Of a stretch of DNA of 64,000 nucleotides, positions 26,893-38,286 are shown in pieces; within the stretch, counting starts at the first letter, position 1; each line of letters begins with the position of its first letter. The notes under the pieces are model-generated. The model did not search any database. It had not been told where the DNA came from and saw only the letters and a list, made by a program, of their open reading frames with translations. Both the position numbers and the translations under genes were made by a program. Source of the stretch: Oncomelania hupensis (taxonomy: Eukaryota > Mollusca > Gastropoda > Littorinimorpha > Pomatiopsidae); NCBI GenBank assembly GCA_036898135.1, contig CM072526.1, positions 3,050,129-3,114,128 of the forward strand. Reading direction: 5' to 3'.

Positions 26893-27208
26893 CCCTTTAA
26901 CCTAAATAAACTCTCCAAATACTGCTGAAAAATTGTTCAGCCCAAAGTAGAGTTTTGGGCTCTAAAATCTGTTCAAAATCACAACTTGTTCAGCCTAAAC
27001 AAACTCTCCAGCTACATGCTGAAAAGGAGGATGGTTCAACCTAAATTAAAACTCTCAAAATGGCCACAGGAGGAATTTCAACAAAAAATAAAACGCGTGA
27101 AAAAGGTGGCTGCCAGAGACAGGCTTGAGAGTGGCACGATAAGAAAGCTGGGTGTACTACCACTAGATTACGACTTACGACTAAGGGCAAAAGCTGGTGT
27201 GTGCTCAC

Positions 27209-27292
27209 CAGAATGGATTGTCAGATGCCTTTCCAAATGCTGTTTCTGTTTGAACGCTTTGTCACATATCGTGCATGGATACATCCTTACGT
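27209..27292 (-). CDS. Variant finger exon V9
   Basis: This is an 84-bp exon, phase 1 in and out: [20 protein letters not shown] then ERHLTIHSG. Acceptor is TGACAG and donor G/GTGAGC. Helix residues -1/2/3/6 are Q/Q/H/R. It is the last exon of the DVRM group. Its intronic motif (GGTGGCTGCCAGAGACAGG, 27104-27132) is closest to the consensus but lies furthest from a donor, about 75 nt. Confidence 0.9.
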
Positions 27293-27888
27293 CTGTCAAA
27301 CACCACCCACAAACATTTTACTATTAGTGAATAAAGGAGCTACTGTTTTAATGTTCATTCTCATAAAATTCCACAAACATTTACCATGAGTAAACAGACA
27401 ATGACTGTTTTATTTTCTTGAAGGGGTATGCCAGTTTTAGTTTTTTAAAAACCCCACAAACATTTCAATGGGACGTCTATTTCAATGTTTAAAAAATGGC
27501 TGACTTGTTTCATTTGGTTGCAATGCAAATGAAGTTTCAATAGAACTGGGATACTGGGTAGAAAGGGAAATTTATAACAAAAAAGAAAAAAAAAGATAAG
27601 ATTTTACAGAGGTTTCAATGAATTTATTACAAGCACTGGAAAAAAAGAAATATATCGCAAGCTGAACTTGTTTCCAAATCTGTTATTCAGCAATGTATAT
27701 ATACAAATGAACAAAAAAAGATTGGAAGGTTTTACGATTTAATAATAAGAGGTCAACGACTAGTTTTTGCCTTAAACTATGTTCAAAACTTGAATATTGC
27801 AGCTACAAATTATGATGTAGTTTTGGAATCACTAGATCAACAAATCTGCCAAAACAAATCAAGTCATCCTTGCTTCTAATTTCAAAAA

Positions 27889-27908
27889 GGGGGGGGGGGG
27901 GGGGGGGG
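27889..27908. repeat. Poly-G tract
   Basis: Twenty consecutive G on the + strand, in the V8-V9 intron. Confidence 0.95.
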
Positions 27909-28313
27909 AGAGAAAGTAGTTTTCAAGCGTTATAAACTAAATCTGCAACAACAAACTGATCCCTCTTTGGCTATTAAAAAGCATAATAATTGTGAATTGC
28001 CCTAAAAAAAATATTAAAAAAAATATAAAAAATAAAATAAAACACCCTTACAGCGGACTTTGTTTTGATCTAATTTTCTGTTTTTGGAAGCGTTACTTCG
28101 AAGTCAAAAATGCGCAAATCATATCTCTTTGTGACTATTTTGGTTAAAAATATCAAATAAAATGAACTGCCTGGAAGTAGTTTTTAGATAGAAAAAAAAA
28201 AAAGGCTATAAAGCGGTGCGGTTAAAGGATAATAATTATAATAATGAGATGGGTGGCTGTGAAAGACAGGCGGAAAGCTGTGCAGCTCCACAGCCAAAAA
28301 GCAGCGTCCTCAC

Positions 28314-28397
28314 CAGAATGCACGGTCAGGTGCTTATCCAGCACTTGTTTCTGTTTGAAGGCTTTGTTGCATATTGTGCATGCGTACATCCTTACGT
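28314..28397 (-). CDS. Variant finger exon V8
   Basis: This is an 84-bp exon, phase 1 in and out: DVRMYACTICNKAFKQKQVL then DKHLTVHSG. Acceptor is GTAACAG and donor G/GTGAGG. Helix residues -1/2/3/6 are Q/Q/V/K; both the middle contact (Val for His) and position 6 (Lys for Arg) are changed, so a different base preference is likely. The intronic motif is at 28251-28280, about 32 nt past the donor. Confidence 0.9.
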
Positions 28398-30054
28398 CTG
28401 TTACGGTCCAGGGGGGCGCAGAGCATGAGAGAGAGGATCAAACACACACATCAGCAACGTGGCAAACAAATGACAGGTATTTTTCGTCTATATTTGAAAC
28501 GCTGTAAAAATTACGAGTTATTTTTCCGTCTATAGTTGAAACACTGCAACGATTACAGTTTAGTTTTGTTCTGTATCTGTAACATTGCAACAATTACAGG
28601 TATTTTTCTTCTATATTTGTAACACTGCAACAATTACTGTTGATTTCTCTTCTATTTGTAACACTGCAACAGTTAGTTTTCCCTATATTTGTAACACACA
28701 AAATGATCTTTTATTTCAGCTTCTGTCCTTATCCAGTACTGTCAATCTTTTTTACCAATTTTTTTTTTAACAAATTTAATAAATATTGCATCTACTAAGA
28801 TTACAGGAATTTTTTTTTATTTGTAACACACACACACACAAGATCTTTTACTTCAACTTCCTTTCTTATTCTGGACTGTTCTTTTTACATTTTTGTTTTT
28901 GTTTAATGTTTTGTGCACACATTTCAATAAATCTTGCATCTATTCTCACGTAAAACTAATTTTTATCCAAAATTTCCATACAAATCGTGCATCTATTCTC
29001 TAGTTAAAAATTCATTTGTTCTATTCCACCATTACAGTGCAGTTATTTTTCTGTTGTACCATACAAATGATGATACTTTGTTGGGTTGCGTTCACTCCTA
29101 CTGTATTTCCAAAACATACAAATATTGCAAATTGCTTTCATTTCTTCAAGTTGCCCACTACACTTCTTCCTTGAAACTTTCTTGTTAACTGACACACACA
29201 TAAAAATAGTTATTTTATATTGTAAATGCCTATCACACACATAATTATTTAATTGTTTTGCTTCCCGTTTAATCTTTTTTTTTTTTTTACTTAGCTTTCT
29301 CCCAATATATATTTCTATTGTAAGAAAACATCTCCAAGGGTCTGTAAAAATATCTTTTTATTTCTACCCTGCTATCTCTATTTCACACAAAAAAGACAAG
29401 ACTCAGAGTTTTTGAATCTGTACACAATTATAACTTGTTACAATTTTAATTTTTCTAATTAAAAAAATTTGTTATTACATGGCTTACTCGTCAATTTACC
29501 ATCACAGACGGGAATCAAAACACAGATAAGGTATGTATTAAACAACCTTTTTTTCTTCTTCGGTATTTATCACACACATCAATTTATTTTTTTAAAACAG
29601 GGCCTGTCCAACAGTCTTCTTCTTGTTCACCGTCGAACATTCCTCCTCAAAATGTTTCCCATAAATCTCACCTATACTGAGGGTGAGCTAAGATGACCGA
29701 GACTTTCAACACTGAAATCTTAACATTTATCTGATTAATTTTACGGATCAATCCGGAGTTGTCTTGACAAATGTGTACCTGCAGGTGTGACGAAAATGAT
29801 CACACATACACTATATGTAAATTTCACTAAACTCAAACTGTCGCATTCTTATTTTCTGCAGTAGTACAAAATTGGAATTCTCAAACATTTTACACATCAG
29901 ATGTGCAATCTTTATTTGGCTCATAATAATAACAACAATACTACTAATAACAACGATAAAAGGATTTATATAGGCAGCTCACGCATCTCACAGTACATGG
30001 CCATTTAAACAACAAACCTATCCATGTATACAACTCTAAAACGCCATAATAATG

Positions 30055-30152
30055 GATCTGTAGCCCAATCACTTGAACAAACTTTCAGAATCTTTCTACA
30101 ATCGATCTGTAGCCCAATCACTTGAACAAACTTTCAGAATCTTTCTACAATC
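30055..30152. repeat. 49-bp perfect tandem duplication
   Basis: GATCTGTAGCCCAATCACTT and the following 29 bases occur twice head to tail with no visible mismatch, so the duplication is recent. Confidence 0.92.
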
Positions 30153-30771
30153 AAAAATCTGTCCTTCCTCTCCTTGTGCACTATTAGTTAAATTATTTTT
30201 AGTTGCTTTTTGCTTTTCATTTTTTGTTTCGCTTCTTAAGTTCTTTCTTTTGTTATTTCCTATAATAAATTACACAACTAACTCTAAACCCCAATAAAAA
30301 CGGTCTTGTTCCAGAATCAAGAAATTAAAATAAAATTAAAAAACTCTGACAACACTACCCATCGTTTTTTTTGCTCGCCCTGTGTTCAAAAGATTAGAGC
30401 CATACAAAAATTTAAAAAATGAAAAACTAAATTTCTTTGTATTTCTATAGTACAGTACTGAAAATACAAAAATCAGACAACTGTATTCATAAACTTTTCC
30501 TCTTCCCTTGTTCAAAAGCTAGCACAGAAATTCTTTATTTGTAATTTAGTGACTAAAAACCAATTAATTCAATTTTTTCTTCAGACCTCTTTTCTCTGTA
30601 TTTGTATAATAATAACACTAAAAGTAATTAAGTCAATGAACTTTTTTCTTCTTGGACTTCTTTTCTGTATAATTCTATAATACAGTGAATAACTTCTTGG
30701 ACTTCCTGTCTCTATGTAATAATAACAGAATAAAACAATCAACACATTTTTCTTTGGCAGTCTTTTCTTTG

Positions 30772-30828
<57 letters not shown>
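30772..30828. repeat. (AAT)n microsatellite
   Basis: About 19 AAT units about 250 bp past the V7 donor in the gene sense. Confidence 0.95.
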
Positions 30829-30830
<2 letters not shown>

Positions 30831-31077
30831 CAATAACAATACCACTTTTAAACAGTGAATAAATATCAATGAACTCCTTCTTGGACATCTTTTCTCTGTA
30901 TTGGTATAATAAATAATAACAGTGAATAAATCAATAAACTCGTGTTTCTTTCGACTTCCGTTATTTGCATAATAATAATAATAACACCAAGGGAATAAAA
31001 TGCAATAACTAAAAAAACTAATGATGGGTGGCTGTGTGAGACAGGACTGAGAGCTGTTTCAACATGCTGAGTCTCAC

Positions 31078-31161
31078 CAGAGTGGATTGTGAGATGCCTC
31101 TCCAAGTGTTGTTTCATTTTGAACGACTTGTTGCACATAGAGCATGGGTACATCCTTACAT
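31078..31161 (-). CDS. Variant finger exon V7
   Basis: This is an 84-bp exon, phase 1 in and out: DVRMYPCSMCNKSFKMKQHL then ERHLTIHSG. Acceptor is CTCGCAG and donor G/GTGAGA. Helix residues -1/2/3/6 are M/Q/H/R, intermediate between the KMKEHL and KQKQHL types. It lies only 830 bp past V6, the shortest spacing in the array. The intronic motif is at 31026-31053, about 23 nt past the donor. Confidence 0.9.
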
Positions 31162-31991
31162 CTGCGAGTGGGAACGCATGGGAGGGCAACAATAAAAAAA
31201 AAAAAAATAAACACAGTGTCAAAATGGCTAGATGTATTATTATTAAGGCATAGGGGCATTGCCAGATTGGCAGTAATGGGAGGTGTGATACTAGTCTATG
31301 GGACAGAGGGACGGAGAAACAGTGTTACCTAAATTAATTTAAATTACTGTAGCATACAGTAAAATGATTGAAAAGTGTTGCGTTTAGGCCAGATACTTGG
31401 ATGTTAGCAATGTAATCTACATATACAGAAAAGTCGAAAATGGAGTTGTTTTACAAAAAGGTGCTACCAGTTACATTATTCTTTTAAATGCACTCTGAAC
31501 GTTTTCATTTTGTTCTCTCTGGAAAGCCAGGCTTTGGGCCTTTCTTCTATAACCAGTTAATCTGGACAATTTCTTCTAAAGCTATAACCTTTTGCCTTTT
31601 ATGGTCAAGTCGCTAAAATGTTTTTGGACTGATTGGTAACATAGGATTATTTTCTTGCCTCGCCCAGCAGATCTGTCACATGGGCTGTCCCTTTGCCATC
31701 ACAATTATCAACACGGAATAAAACTGAAAGAAACATAGCAGAGGCATTTTTCCCCCCGAGTAAACTACAAAGAGGGTATTAAAAGTCAGTCACACAAACA
31801 GCTCTGAAATTAATGGCCAGGACAGGACATTGTGATTTGGGATACAGGGGAGAGGGAAGGGGGGAGGGGGGGGGAAGGCGGTATGAGGTGGAGAAAGGGG
31901 CAGGTGGGAAGGGGAGAGAAAGAGAGGGTGGCTGCCCAAGACAGATTTGAGAGGCAAGTGAATCAGCCAGCCACAGCAGGCAACTTCTCAC

Positions 31992-32075
31992 CAGAATGGG
32001 TCGTGAGATGGATTTTCAAGTGTTCTTTCATTTTGAAGGCTTTGTTGCAGAGGGAGCACTGGAACATCCGAACGT
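31992..32075 (-). CDS. Variant finger exon V6
   Basis: This is an 84-bp exon, phase 1 in and out: DVRMFQCSLCNKAFKMKEHL then KIHLTTHSG. Acceptor is GTTCAG and donor G/GTGAGA. Helix residues -1/2/3/6 are M/E/H/I; Ile at position 6 replaces the nearly universal Arg, so this finger should read DNA most differently or bind it least. All zinc ligands are intact. The intronic motif is at 31926-31954, about 36 nt past the donor. Confidence 0.9.
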
Positions 32076-34008
32076 CTGAACAGCGGCACATGGGAACAAC
32101 AGAAACAACACACAAGTCACATTATATCAATGGACTGCAAAAGACTTCAGTCAGGTTGTGCATGGACTGCAAGACACAAGTCCAATGTATTTTGTTTTTG
32201 ATTAGAAAGAATACGAGCCAGCTGGTCCCCTTGCATGGAAAAAACACAATAGGACCATTTGGAATTTAGTACGGGCCAATCAGACAACTATTTCAATCCG
32301 ATAATCATTTTAACAAACATTGACATTTGGAAGTGAAACTGCATATATGTAACTACAAATATCTATTTATTTAATCGTTCTTATACAGCGCTTTTCCAGC
32401 TCAAGAGCTGCTCACGGCGCTGGCCGATAGAGGATTCTAACTCAAGCTGCCCGAGTCTCCAACTTCATATTTTACACCTTTAAAAGGTCCATCATGCATG
32501 ATGCATGGGAGCTGCCCTTCGCAAAGTCGAGCCGGCGATAGAGCATGCTGTTCACCGCAACAGCCAGAAATATTTGAAATGCTGTGCAGATTGGAGCCCT
32601 AGTTTGACACTGTATGCGCCATTCTCAATGTTTATAAAGCCATGGTGCAAGGCGAACTGCAAAAACGCACAGCAAGTCATATTATAAATATACCGCAAAT
32701 ACTAAAATCCATTTTTAAATACAAAACGTAGCACCGCAACAGTCTGCTGAAATAATTGAAGAGACATTTCAAGACCATTTTGGAATAATTGAAGAGACAT
32801 TTATTTTTTGTGGGAATAATGGAGTAGACCTTTATATTCAGAGCACAATAATTATAAACATGTTGGAGTAATTGACAAGACCTTTTGTCAGATATAATTT
32901 CTGTTGGTATAACTGAAGGGACATGTCATAGAAAATAATATTTGCAACATCGTGCACACAAATGTTTTGAGGTGCAATGCGAGTTCTAAACATCTGCCAC
33001 ACAGAGAAAACCAATTGAAGAGACATATTTTGTACACACCTTTCTTCAAACAAGCCAAAGTTGTTACTTTGTTTTATTTTTTTAAATTTAAAACAATATC
33101 AATAAATAAATGTTGAAAAGCCCGAGTTTCATCTAAATAAATCCTGCTGTTTCTGGTCACCATTTTAGTTCAATGAAACATCCTATCTATGCCACATGAC
33201 ACTTGGTAAGTTTATTGACAAACAATGCCTTTAAACGAACGCACCTAAATTACAAAATGATTATTGCAGAGTTTGTCTTTACAGACTCAATATCAATTAC
33301 ATTGATTTTGTGTTATTTTGTATTATAAGATTTCCCACCAATGAAGAAACAAATGTTAATCCAACTATGGAACAAGACATGGTTTCAGACTAAAAACATT
33401 TGTCTTAAGATCAATCTAGTTTTCCTATTTATTTATTATCATTATTATCATAATGATATAAACATTTAGCAAAATAAATACATTTGTTTCAATTATCTTG
33501 GTTTCAACCCCTGAAGACAATCTGTTCCAAAAGAACGCTACGTGCTAAGGAAAATGTCAACAAATTTCATGGCAACAGTAATTTCTCGTTACAGTAAAGC
33601 TTCAATCATTGAAGAGACACATTTAAACGCAATTACTGAACAAGAACTGGGTGCTGACAACAAAAAACTTTAAAAAGTTAAAAACACAATTTTTTTTTTT
33701 AAAATTTGAAATAAATTTTCCATTTTATGTCTATCGCAAACCAAGTAATTAAACCAAAAAACAAAGTTGAAAAACCAAGGAAAAAATTTTTTTTTTTTTT
33801 TTAACATTCTTTGTTGGTGTATCTACTACAATTCAAATACAACTTCATTGCATAGCTATTGGATCTAGATTGAAAATTATTTTTAAATCAATTTTTAGTC
33901 TGGAGGCTACTACAACTTGCAATGGGTGGCTAAAACTAGTAAAACTGCGGTTGGTGGTGGTGGCGTGGAAAAAGACAGGTTTGAAGATGCGGAACATGCT
34001 GTTCTCAC

Positions 34009-34092
34009 CCGAGTGAATTGTGAGATGCCTTTCCAAGTGTTGTTTCTGTTTGAAGGCTTTGGGGCAAACTGAGCAGGGATACATCCTTACGT
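34009..34092 (-). CDS. Variant finger exon V5
   Basis: This is an 84-bp exon, phase 1 in and out: [20 protein letters not shown] then ERHLTIHSG. Donor is G/GTGAGA. The acceptor (GCACGATAAAG) has almost no polypyrimidine tract, the weakest-looking in the array. Helix residues -1/2/3/6 are Q/Q/H/R. The intronic motif (GGTGGCGTGGAAAAAGACAGG) ends about 20 nt past the donor. An AACATGCTG just inside the downstream intron is shared with V7, suggesting those two share recent ancestry. Confidence 0.9.
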
Positions 34093-35254
34093 CTTTATCG
34101 TGCGAACGTCGGCAATCAGAGCAGAGAGCATGAAGAATAACCAAAAAACAAAAAAACGACCAACATGAAAGAAGACTGAGGAGGCAAAAAGGACGACAGA
34201 ACGGGTGGGAAGGATGGGAGAGGGGGGCCTCAAAACAACAACACACAAACAAATAAACAAACCCTGCTACAAGAGCTAGGTTTAAGTTTCCACATAACCC
34301 CGCTACTGTTACATTACATTCAAGATAAATCACTACTCCTACCTTTCATTTGTTGTTTGTGGTGGTTGTTTTGCTAAAACTATTTCTACTATTTACTTCA
34401 CATAAAACATTTATTTTCTTCTTCAAAAACAAATTTCAAACTAAACAAAATAAGTTTCCTTGGTAAAACGAAAACTCGAACTAAAAAAACAAAATTTTCT
34501 CGCATGAAACAGTTTACTCCCCTTCATAAAACAAATTTCTAACAAAAACAGAACTTAAATCTTCTTAAAACGAATGTTATTTTTTCATTAAAAAACCTAC
34601 ATTTTCTCACACTAAACAATTTTTTTCCCTCTTAAAAACACAACAGTTCTCACACTAAAAATGAAAATGCAGTCATTTTGTAGTTATATTTAGCAGCAAT
34701 CATTGTAACGGGCATATTTCCAAAACACACTTGAAGAAAGAAACAAAAGGGTTATGTAAATCATCATCTGTGTTTTCTATATTTATTTATTTAGATTTTT
34801 TTTATTGGATACAAAGAAAATTAGTTTTACTTCTTTGCTGCAGCATTTCAATAGCGTTCTTCTTTACCATGAAATTTACCAGAAACATAAAGTCTACCCT
34901 AAACATTCCTTCTTTTGGGGGAATTCCTCCTAATCTATCCCAATAAAATACAAATTCTTGTACAAAATTTAGTTATTTTTGCTGCAGAACCCTACCATGA
35001 CACCATCAAGCAAAAAACTATTTACAGATTCTCCAAAATCTCTTTCAAATCTGTAACACACACAATACAATCAACTCCCAATGTTAAATTTCCCCCCCAT
35101 CCCTTCCCGACTCCCCATCCACCCAATAAAACAAACTTTCAACAAAGAAAACCAAATAAATACATAAACTAAAGTTTTTGATAGAATAGGGCTGGTGGCT
35201 ACCAAAAAAGGCTTTGTAGAAAAACAAAAAATTTTGCTGGATAAGGGGCCTCAC

Positions 35255-35338
35255 CCGAATGTGTTGTGAGATGGCGCTCCAAGTGTTCTTTCATTTTGAA
35301 GGCTTTGGGGCATATGGAGCATGGAAACATCCTTACAT
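35255..35338 (-). CDS. Variant finger exon V4
   Basis: This is an 84-bp exon, phase 1 in and out: DVRMFPCSICPKAFKMKEHL then ERHLTTHSG. Acceptor is CCACAG and donor G/GTGAGG. Helix residues -1/2/3/6 are M/E/H/R, which differ from the common Q/Q/H/R set at two contact positions. The HLTTHSG ending and KMKEHL helix are shared with V6. A degenerate copy of the intronic motif (GGTGGCTACCAAAAAAGG) lies 33 nt past the donor. Confidence 0.9.
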
Positions 35339-36855
35339 CTGTGGCCACACCCACCCGCCACATGGAAGCGCATGAAAAAACAACAGACAGAAAAAGGCCC
35401 AAAAACATCACACCATGTGAATAAACCATTTCAGATGCACACAGAGAGGACAGCAAAACTAGGCAACTCAGACGGAGAGCGCATGAAATGATCTCTCAAA
35501 ACCACACGCACACACAAGACCAACGTTACAGATATATAAATTTTCCCTTTTTAAGAAGATAGTGCTTTTTAATTTGTTTTTAAAAACAATAACTTGGAGT
35601 GCACAAACAGATTCTGTCAACAGAACAGCAAAGGATGGCTGCATGATAAAATGATTTTCAATGGTCACCACCCATCACCCCATATAGAACAAAACAAAAT
35701 CTTTCATGAAAACTGCTTTATGTATCAATATGAATGAAAAATGTGACTGCTGTATTTTATTCCCTTCACCTCCCATAACTTCCAATCACTCTACCTAACG
35801 AAGAAGGGGAGGGTTATCTGACTATATATATATACATTTTTCAAAATGAACACCCTTTATCCTAATGAAAGTTAAAACAATATATGCTCTGATAATAATA
35901 ATTTATCCAAAAAAAGGTAATTGTGCAATCCCCACCCTCTCCCCCTCCCAAAATTAAATTATAAAAAAATCAACGGTCTCTTTAAGTTTTATCCATTTGC
36001 CAGACATCTAAAGATGCGTCAGATAGCCATTTCAAAGACACACAGTAAAAAAATTTTTTTTTTTTTAATCAGCGACAGTTTAAGAAATGGTGACAACAGA
36101 CTGCCAGGCATAATAATTTATACCTGATAATGACCGCCAGTGATAATTATTTACATGTAAATGAGCACAAATATCTAGACAGAAATCGAACAACTTCAAC
36201 ATTAACAGCACGAGTTTCAGAGCAAAGTTTCCTGTGGAAAACACTAATATTTGCAATGGCACATCATAAGCACATCTTCCATTTTTGAAATTACAGAAGA
36301 AGAAAAAACAAACTTGATTTCTGCTGCTGCTGATTTCTCAAAATTCAATGAAAGGTGATCCTTCAGTTTACAGAAGAAAAAAAAATCAAGAGATGAAATC
36401 GTGCAGCAGATGATCGTTTCCATGAATGTTGTTCACTTAAAATAAAACTTTGTGAGCATAAAAAAATTGTTCAAAGGTGTTCTTGCGATGAGTGTACAGC
36501 AAAAAATCTTATGCACATGCATCTCATATCTAGCGAATCAAGGCTCAGGAAGTAAAAAAGGTTAATGAGAATGAACCTGAAAGTTTAAAAACCACGAGTG
36601 TGACTCTTTACTAAGGGGTCTCAAGTTTAAGAAAATAAGGGTCATTCATGAGTGCGACCCCCTAGTTAGAAATTACACGAATCCTGAGCCAGTGTTCGTA
36701 ACATCTACTTCTCTCTCTCTCTCTTTATCCAAAAATAATTATCACTGACTGCCAAAAGTCTAGTGTAGGGGAATAGCAAAAGTCCACAGAGGCTGCCAGA
36801 GGAAAGACAGGCTTGTTGTGAGCGTTACGGACATCAAGCAAACACTGTCTCTCAC

Positions 36856-36926
36856 CGGAGTGAATGGTGAGATGCCTTTCCAAGTGCTGTTTCTGTTTGA
36901 AGGCTTTGTCGCACAAAGAGCAAGGA
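36856..36926 (-). CDS. Variant finger exon V3 (5' end lost in assembly gap)
   Basis: Seventy-one bases of this finger exon are visible; the first 13 or so fall inside the run of N. The visible peptide is [20 protein letters not shown] followed by HSG, with donor G/GTGAGA. All four zinc ligands are present. Helix residues -1/2/3/6 are Q/Q/H/R. By comparison with the siblings the exon should start at about 36939 and encode D-V-R-M-Y/F-P, but this cannot be read. The intronic motif follows at 36789-36820, about 35 nt past the donor. Confidence 0.85.
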
Positions 36927-37426
36927 NNNNNNNNNNNNNNNNNNNNNNNNNNNNNNNNNNNNNNNNNNNNNNNNNNNNNNNNNNNNNNNNNNNNNNNNNN
37001 NNNNNNNNNNNNNNNNNNNNNNNNNNNNNNNNNNNNNNNNNNNNNNNNNNNNNNNNNNNNNNNNNNNNNNNNNNNNNNNNNNNNNNNNNNNNNNNNNNNN
37101 NNNNNNNNNNNNNNNNNNNNNNNNNNNNNNNNNNNNNNNNNNNNNNNNNNNNNNNNNNNNNNNNNNNNNNNNNNNNNNNNNNNNNNNNNNNNNNNNNNNN
37201 NNNNNNNNNNNNNNNNNNNNNNNNNNNNNNNNNNNNNNNNNNNNNNNNNNNNNNNNNNNNNNNNNNNNNNNNNNNNNNNNNNNNNNNNNNNNNNNNNNNN
37301 NNNNNNNNNNNNNNNNNNNNNNNNNNNNNNNNNNNNNNNNNNNNNNNNNNNNNNNNNNNNNNNNNNNNNNNNNNNNNNNNNNNNNNNNNNNNNNNNNNNN
37401 NNNNNNNNNNNNNNNNNNNNNNNNNN
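36927..37426. other. Assembly gap of exactly 500 N
   Basis: A run of N of round length, most likely a placeholder of unknown true size. It removes the first bases of V3 and its acceptor and could hide further cassette exons. Confidence 0.98.
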
Positions 37427-38202
37427 ATCATAATCAGATTCTAAAAGGCAAGCCAGGTGGGTGAAGATGATGCATGACTTGTTAGAATAAAACTAAGTCT
37501 GTGAACAAAGTGAACGAATATTTGACTGCTAAATAATTTTTTTATAAAAATAGTTTGAATGTATATGAAATAGAAAAGAAACAGTTTATGGCAAATACAT
37601 TTAACAGGGAGATGGAGGCGGAGGTTGCTTTACAAACAAGCATAATTTTAAACGGTAGTATAAGAGTTGGGAACACAAAAAATGAAAGTAGTCCTGTCAA
37701 ATATGAAGTTTGCACTGCAATGTTTGCTTGCCCTTGAAATACACTGCGGAGTCACAGGATTGAAATCAAAAGCTGTATTAAAGTAAAGAAACTGCTAGGA
37801 CTAGGGATAAAGAAATGGGCCAATGGTCGTGCTAATTGCACACTATTGCACATGTACTCTTTCAGTTGTGGAGGCGCTAATTTTGTAAACCGTAAACACT
37901 AAAAATGGGACTCTCTGAAGTTATGGGAAAGTCACAACTAATTTTGGAGTCAGGGGACACAATTTTATTGTATGTCTGCAAACAGGGAGTAATTCTGACA
38001 GTGCTAACATGACCCCTGGAAAAAATGATAGGGCCAAGAACATGTCTATATTATTATGTTTGTGGGAATTTACATGAACAAGATTCTTCACGTATCTTTT
38101 TTTTTCTCTTTCCAAATATTGAAAAAAAGATGAGGTAAAAAGAAAAAATATTTTTTTTGTGTTTTGATAAGCCAAGCCAAGTGCTAACGGCTAAGGCCTC
38201 AC

Positions 38203-38286
38203 CGGAGTGACTCTGCAGATGCCTGTCCAAATGCTGCTTCTGTTTGAAGGCTTTGTTACACAAAGGACAGGGGAACGCTCTCTCGT
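38203..38286 (-). CDS. Variant finger exon V2
   Basis: This is an 84-bp exon, phase 1 in and out: [20 protein letters not shown] then DRHLQSHSG. Acceptor is GGACAG and donor G/GTGAGG. Helix residues -1/2/3/6 are Q/Q/H/R. The DRHLQSHSG tail groups it with V10 and V11 rather than with its neighbours V3-V9 (ERHLTIHSG), so array order does not simply follow duplication order. No clear GGTGGCTG motif lies past its donor. The intron upstream is about 3.1 kb. Confidence 0.88.

Larger units (their letters stand above)
23081..27208 (-). other. Intron between V9 and V10 (4.1 kb)
   Basis: The longest complete interval between variant exons. It is very AT-rich, with an (AT)n at 24564-24600, a (GA)n at 24829-24848, a transposon-end-like block at 25004-25065, a degenerate minisatellite at 25080-25500, and a poly-A run of about 32 bp at 26859-26890. 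I found no further finger exon. Confidence 0.65.
28398..31077 (-). other. Intron between V7 and V8
   Basis: AT-rich intron of 2.7 kb. It holds a degenerate repeat with GTAACACTGCAACAATTAC words (28500-28700), a direct tandem duplication of 49 bp (30055-30152) and a long (AAT)n (30772-30828). No further exon is seen. Confidence 0.65.
32076..36855 (-). other. Introns between V3 and V6
   Basis: These introns (about 1.9, 1.2 and 1.5 kb) are AT-rich with T- and A-runs. A dispersed-repeat fragment at 32361-32470 (TTATTTAATCGTTCTTATAC, AGCGCTTTTCCAGCTC) resembles SINE/LINE 3' ends. A (CT)n lies at 36709-36725. No further finger exon is visible. Confidence 0.6.
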
